A DNA stretch of 64,000 nt. Source: Purshia tridentata (Eukaryota > Streptophyta > Magnoliopsida > Rosales > Rosaceae). The first letter of the stretch is position 1. Every line of letters begins with the position of its first letter. The stretch lies in contig QANT01007639.1 of NCBI GenBank assembly GCA_003254885.1, positions 1 through 64,000 of the forward strand. The letters run 5' to 3'. A program made the translations under genes and the position numbers. Below, in pieces: positions 58,487 to 64,000 of this stretch. The notes under the pieces are model-generated. The model was not told the DNA's origin. It searched no databases and saw only the letters and a list, made by a program, of their open reading frames with translations.

Positions 58487-61400
58487 TCAACTACTGATAG
58501 CATCATCAAGAATCCCCACCTCAGAAGTGCTTTCTTTAGGCAATCCATCTTCCCTCAGCAGCTCAGCTGACCCTGGACCAACTGTGTCCCATAGAAATCC
58601 ATTTTCATTTCCCAGAGAGAGCTTATCAAAATCTTTGTCCACAGCTCCAGTACGAGGTTTGATATATGCTACATATTTATCTGCAATTCAACATAGAAAA
58701 AGTGCATTCAGCACATTTGTATATCTTTATTTGCATTTGACTTCCATAATTCAAACTACCATCAAAAGTAAAAGTACCAGCCAAGCTGTGAAGGGCATTC
58801 TCAGCAGCCTGTTGTTGAGCATCCTTCCTCGTCCTACCCATTCCAAAACCTATCTTCTCTCCGGTGAAGAGAACCTTAGAGGAGAAACAAAAGGACAAAG
58901 AAAAAAGTTAACATTGAGCATGTTAGTGTAAAAAATGATACAATAGTTCCTTAAAAATTTAACAAGCACGTGCATAATGTATTAACAAAAAAATTGAGAA
59001 TTGCGCTTCAAATCATTTCCATTTATTTTTCTATTCATTTCACCAAAACTAGAAAGAGCCATTTTTCTGGCTGTCTATTAATGATTTATTCTGCTAAAAA
59101 AAAGAAATAATTAGTCAGAGACAGATCATATTCATAAACACCATAGAAAACATTTTAAGTCTTTAAGTATCTGTTGGTGATGATTAAATCATTTTATCAA
59201 CCTATATATTTTAAAAGACGATACAACTGTAATGTTAAAAATTAGTAAAAATTGCCAAAATACAAATGAATATGCATCGAGTATAGAAGGGACATTCACT
59301 GACCTCAACAGAAAACTGCAAATCATTGCTGGTGCTTACAACAGACCTGAACTCAATCTGTGCAACAGGCCACATCATGATGAATTCCACTAGGAAAGTT
59401 AAAAGAAAAGGGAAAGAGAGGGAGGGATGGAGAGAGAGAGAGAGTGAGAGAACTCAAACTATTTGTACCTTTGAGCTGCATCTCCGACCAATTTCCTGCA
59501 GCACACCAATAGATAAAGGGGATGGTAGCAGATTCACTTTTCCAGATTCTGTTTGAGATTCTCTATTAAAAGAAGATGCCTGATTCTGGGATACACTAGC
59601 CTCTGCATGAGGTATACTATCAAAGTATTAATTCTAATAGAAGATTATTGAACAAACTTATATCATAAACATTTAGAGCTAAAACCATATAAAGAAGAAA
59701 TGATCATTAAACCATACAAGTTTAATGACTACAAATTTCCCATTCCTCCAAGTTTTAAGATAAAATAATCTGACTACAAATTCATAACATTAGAAACAAA
59801 AAAATTAATAAAGGAGGGAAGGGTCATTAGGCACAAAGAAGAAACAAAAATGTGTATTTCACTGTTGGAATCAATACAGCATTAATCTAACACTATTGAA
59901 CCTTGACTCTCCATTTTTTCTTTTCTTAAAAATATCCCATATTGAAACTTAAAAAGGAGAAAGATGTGGGTCAACAAGGTCCGTTAGAAAGAAATAAGAT
60001 AAGGACAAATCAAAGTAAACTTAACTAATCATACAGGTTAAATTGATATAGAATTATTTGATAATAAGTAAAAATATGCATCTTTAAAATTCCCCAAGCT
60101 CCAAGCAACATCATATCCCATCAATAGCTCTAAATTTGTAATATGTGGATTATTGTATTACGCACCTATACGGCCATACCCAATGCACTATCCAAAGGAT
60201 CTTATAAATCTATGTCATGCTCTCATTTGTTTAACAAAATTTTTTAACAAAGTTACTTAATGTCTCATGTATGTATAAGAAGATATAACCAGACTCCTTT
60301 GCACCAAGAGTGTACCATGATACTTCCTAAAACTGCCTAAACAATTTATTATTTAGACCAGTGCATAACTTATGGCAAAAATAACAAAGACCAGCAGCTT
60401 CCTATTCTAACAAAAGATGACTAGCAAGCGATACACATGCTAATGCAATTCATCCATCTCACTCAAATTCTTGGACATAAAAGCTTCTGCACCATTTTAA
60501 AAATTCACCTACCTGATAGCTGACTTGGAAGAGGAAGATTTTGTTTTTGCAAATCATGTCCACAGAATACCTGCACATAGAGCAAGTTTTGACCAGCATA
60601 ACAATTTTAGAGTGTTTATAGTAAGACCATAATTAAGATTGTCAAAACCAGTGAGTAATTCGAAAATTAATTTCAAGACTTAAGAACAAACCTCTTCCAT
60701 CTTCACATCAGATGTGCGCGGAAGTAAACCAGTGGGAGTAGAGCTTGGTGAACCAGTACTAAAAGGATTCTGGTTAACCAGCTTTTCAGATTTTATGACC
60801 TCAGACTCAACAGACCCAGAAGGTCGATTACTAGAAGGTCCTCTATTGTTGTCATCATCCACCAACCATCCTCCTTGTGCATGTATTGAGGACACTGACA
60901 CTTGTGCAGGAACTCTAGATAGAATTGGGGGTTCTCCAGTGCTTTGATTCCTTATATCTAGGCCAGGATTTGTACCGAGGAGTCCTCTCTTCATGTCATA
61001 GTCACGATCAGAAAAGGAGTCTCGTCTAACAGGAGGTCCAAGCAAACCAGGTTCTAAGACATAATTGGTGAGAAGTTAGTATACAATATAATACCATACA
61101 CCATGCTTTCAAAACCAAGATATTAAAAAAATAAAATAAAATGAAGCCCATACTCTGAGAAGGCATGACTGGTCTCAACGATGCTGCACCAACATTGGGA
61201 AAAACTGAAACAGGTGTCTGAGAGTTGTCTGATCTTAACTCGGCCTGATTTTTCATTGAATGAGCCACTGAGTCCACAACACACTTATCATCCTGAAAAA
61301 TATAATTGTTCAAAATGTGAGAATCTTAACAATTTTCATAGTGACACGTGCACAGAAAGCAACAGGAAAAATCTTATCCAATGCATAACATTCCGATTCT

Positions 61401-64000
61401 CTAATTCAAAAGCAATATGTTTCTCCATTCAATCATTTTTGGGCATAAGATGAAAGACAACAGGAGTGCATATACAGCGATAGATGAAAAGCTTACAGAT
61501 TGGTATAATCTGCGTTCAGCTTCACCACCATTCACTCCTTCACTAATGGGAGCATTAACATTTCCATTTGGTACAAAACCAGCATCCTGAAATTCAAAAC
61601 ATCTAGATGATAGCATAAAAGAATAGACATTGATGCCAGCTATCACTCAATTGATTAAGAATCACATAGTTCAATCATATACCTCTGACATCAAGTAGTT
61701 GCTCACATCAGGTGCAGGAGGTAAATTTACCACTTCATCTTCATAAAAAACTTCAGAAATTCTTCGCAACAATATCTCATCAAACTCTCTGGACACAAGT
61801 AGCATTACAATGACAAAATCAATTAGAAAGCTGATTCTTTAAAACTCGAATTTTTACAAAATTCACTTATCTTACTTGAAAAAGCAACCTCTGACATTGC
61901 ATGCAACATTTCTTGCTACACAGAGGACGGGAACAGCACTTGCTGTCTGTTAAAGAAACCAAAAAGAAAACGAGAGGAAAGAAAACAAATGCCTCAGAAA
62001 GAATCTTATGAAAACAAAAGCAAGTCCTCTCAAGAAAAATCTTATGAAGGCAGATTTAGTACCTCTGCTTGAGGAGCATAATAAGGGGTGAATGCTGGAA
62101 CTACATGAACTCGAGGTTGATCCTTATCTTCCCAGACCTTTGAACGGTCATCAATAACCATTGCCATTTTTGGATGGCATACTCCATGTTGAAAGACATT
62201 GAGCAAAGATTTCCTAGAGTCTGATAAGTTAAAAACCATAGAGGGATTAAAAACTTAAAGGTTGATACAAATTTTCATTTGGGGGAGGAAAAGATAAAGA
62301 TACCACATACATCAATGTAGAAACTAATTACGTTATGCAATAGTGTCTACTAGGTTGGCCATTGCCAACAACTTCCATTTCATACTATTAGTTTCCAAAG
62401 ATGCTGATGGTTGATTTATTGAAGGGAAAAAGAATGGAACATATAAGAATGGCACAAATTAAACATGCATCAACACCAAGCATGAATTAAGTTAGCATAT
62501 TACTATCATACCTGATTTGACACAAACAACACGGTCCCGAAGTTGCTTTGAACCTATTAGGTGTGCCTCTGGGTCAAGAAGCCTCCACATTTCTAGGGCA
62601 TAATCTCTTTCAGCCATGGTACAAACGTAAACTTCAAACCTCTTGCGTCCTTTTGCAATTAAATAACTTCTCAAATCTTCCCATGCAGGTCGTAACCGCA
62701 CAAGCACACTGGTATCACGAACCTGCATTACAAAGATGACAATATATTGTAGACACTGGTATCAAGAATATGTAACAAATACATTGTGAGAAGATAATTT
62801 GTCAAATAACTTCTGTACAAGTTCTTGACTAATCCAAATGACAAAATGAATTTTCCAAAACTAAAAAAAATAAAATTAAAAACAAAAAAAAGAAAGACGA
62901 AAAAAGAAGTCGCACAAAGATGGATGCATGTATCAAATGATTGACAATTTACTGAACAAACGTTGCTAAAATATGCACTACGGCTGTTAGAAAAACCTAA
63001 TCTTTAATAATAAGCTTAATTATAATGCATTGCCTTCCATCATTCTAAGCTTCTAGACTTCCTAATTCACAAGACCAAACAAAAAACCATAACTAAAGAA
63101 ATAGACAAACATGCAAAAAAGATCAGCCAAACCTCGGGATTGATGCGAGTGAGCACAATATTCTTCTCCGGCAACCTAATTATAGGCCGAAAAACTCTCT
63201 CGAGGTTATCGGACAGAGGAGGAACCTCCTCCAGTTGAACCTTATACACCTTTCCGTTATCCACCACACAATCATTATCTATGTACTGCTTCAAAAGCCA
63301 CCGATCGTCCATGTATCGCTTCATTTCAGCAGACATTCCGGCTATCCTCCCCACTTCGCTCTCGCGTAAAATCCAGCCTCGTAAAGCCTCAATTCTATCC
63401 TCAAACGACTTCATGGTGTTGGCAACAATTAGTGTCTCGTCGAGATCAAATACAATCGAGAGACACCGAAGATTCAGCATTCCTAGAGAAGCACTGTACA
63501 GACCTACAGGAACCGAATAGCACCAAAAGCACGGAAACTTCTTCTGCTTACTTGGCATTGCCACCAAGTGAATCTCTTCATTCCCAAGCACTACAACTGC
63601 CGTCTGTGTAACAAAAAGCAAATCACCGCGTTTATTACACTCTGCTTGATTACCGAGAAAATGAAAAAGAAAATCACAACAAAATCTGGATCATTTAATT
63701 GTCAATTAAGATATTAGCTCAGCAAACTTTACTAGCTCAGTTAACTAAACGTTTAGCTAACCAATGAATATCCAAAACCTTCTGAGCTTGTTTTTTTAAT
63801 GCTGTTGCTACATTTCTTCGGAACCAAACGGAAAACTCAGTCAGAAAATTTAAAACAGCAAACGAGAATAATCTGAAACGAAACGATTGAGTGGAGACCT
63901 TGAACTCGTAGAAGCAGGAAGCGTGGAGATTGATCAAATGGGGCTGTTCGACTGGGGAGGTCGATTCGAGCTTGCATCGAACCGAAAATGACGAAATCGT
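58487..64000 (-). CDS. CPL2: RNA polymerase II CTD phosphatase-like 2 (CPL2), 5' end beyond window
   Basis: A nuclear phosphatase of the FCP/SCP (DxDxT) group with a double-stranded-RNA-binding domain, acting on the Pol II C-terminal domain. Fourteen exons are visible in transcript order: >64000-63899, 63603-63133, 62722-62512, 62220-62063, 61946-61876, 61788-61683, 61586-61497, 61292-61154, 61053-60692, 60570-60513, 59602-59469, 59357-59304, 58874-58778 and 58680-58487. They give 748 aa, all in frame. The first partial exon ([26 protein letters not shown]) is N-terminal family sequence, so roughly 50 residues lie outside. Catalytic block: [14 protein letters not shown]. The rest of the phosphatase fold includes [21 protein letters not shown] and [23 protein letters not shown]. 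The dsRBD is formed by [46 protein letters not shown]. Stop TGA at 58489-58487 follows [16 protein letters not shown]; splicing at the GAG|GTGGGG within it to downstream exons is an alternative. Confidence 0.93.

Overview
The window looks like nuclear DNA of a eudicot plant. The genes have many short GT-AG introns with T-rich tracts, the intergenic DNA is AT-rich, and the families are plant ones (WRC-JmjC proteins, Xa21/EFR-type receptor kinases, plastid ribosomal protein bTHXc, CPL phosphatases). The residue-level flavour suggests a woody rosid, perhaps Rosaceae, but that is inference. All exon coordinates were worked out by hand from splice sites and reading-frame continuity.

Layout. (1) 3.0-10.2 kb: two tandem copies of an equilibrative nucleoside transporter gene, each nine coding exons and 419 aa, about 3.9 kb apart and duplicated with their promoters. 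(2) 10.9-15.5 kb: two tandem single-exon genes for stand-alone RNase H-like proteins of 202 and 203 aa, with the D-E-D-D catalytic set intact. (3) 17.1-22.3 kb: a WRC + RING + JmjC protein of the KDM3/JMJ24-25 group, in which both iron-binding histidines appear replaced. (4) 23.4-26.6 kb, minus strand: a UbiB/ABC1 (ADCK2-like) atypical kinase whose first coding exon is only 8 nt. (5) 26.6-30.9 kb: gene-free, repeat-rich DNA. (6) 30.9-34.2 kb: plastid ribosomal protein bTHXc/PSRP4, an unknown Ser-rich protein and an alpha-1,4-glycosyltransferase. (7) 36.9-50.1 kb: a rearranged LRR receptor-kinase cluster with two intact genes in convergent orientation, one pseudogene carrying a solo LTR, and a head-to-head chimera of two kinase-gene fragments. 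(8) 52.7-64.0 kb: a CBM20 starch-binding-domain protein and, convergent to it, CPL2 (RNA polymerase II CTD phosphatase-like 2), whose 5' end runs off the window.

From memory of the Arabidopsis gene order, the glycosyltransferase, CBM20 protein and CPL2 correspond to neighbours At5g01250-At5g01270, and bTHXc plus a glycosyltransferase to At2g38140-At2g38150. If so, the conserved backbone here is old and the receptor-kinase cluster is an accessory block sitting between the glycosyltransferase and the CBM20 gene. The genes otherwise form no single pathway: they cover nucleoside transport, chromatin, mitochondrial or plastid quinone-type kinase function, plastid translation, Golgi glycosylation, immune-type perception, plastid starch binding and transcription control.

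I found no clearly novel multi-gene system. The most unusual signals are the six near-palindromic GGACCGGTCCTA motifs inside the solo LTR, the tandem stand-alone RNase H genes, the ligand-less JmjC domain, and the rearrangement structure of the receptor-kinase cluster.
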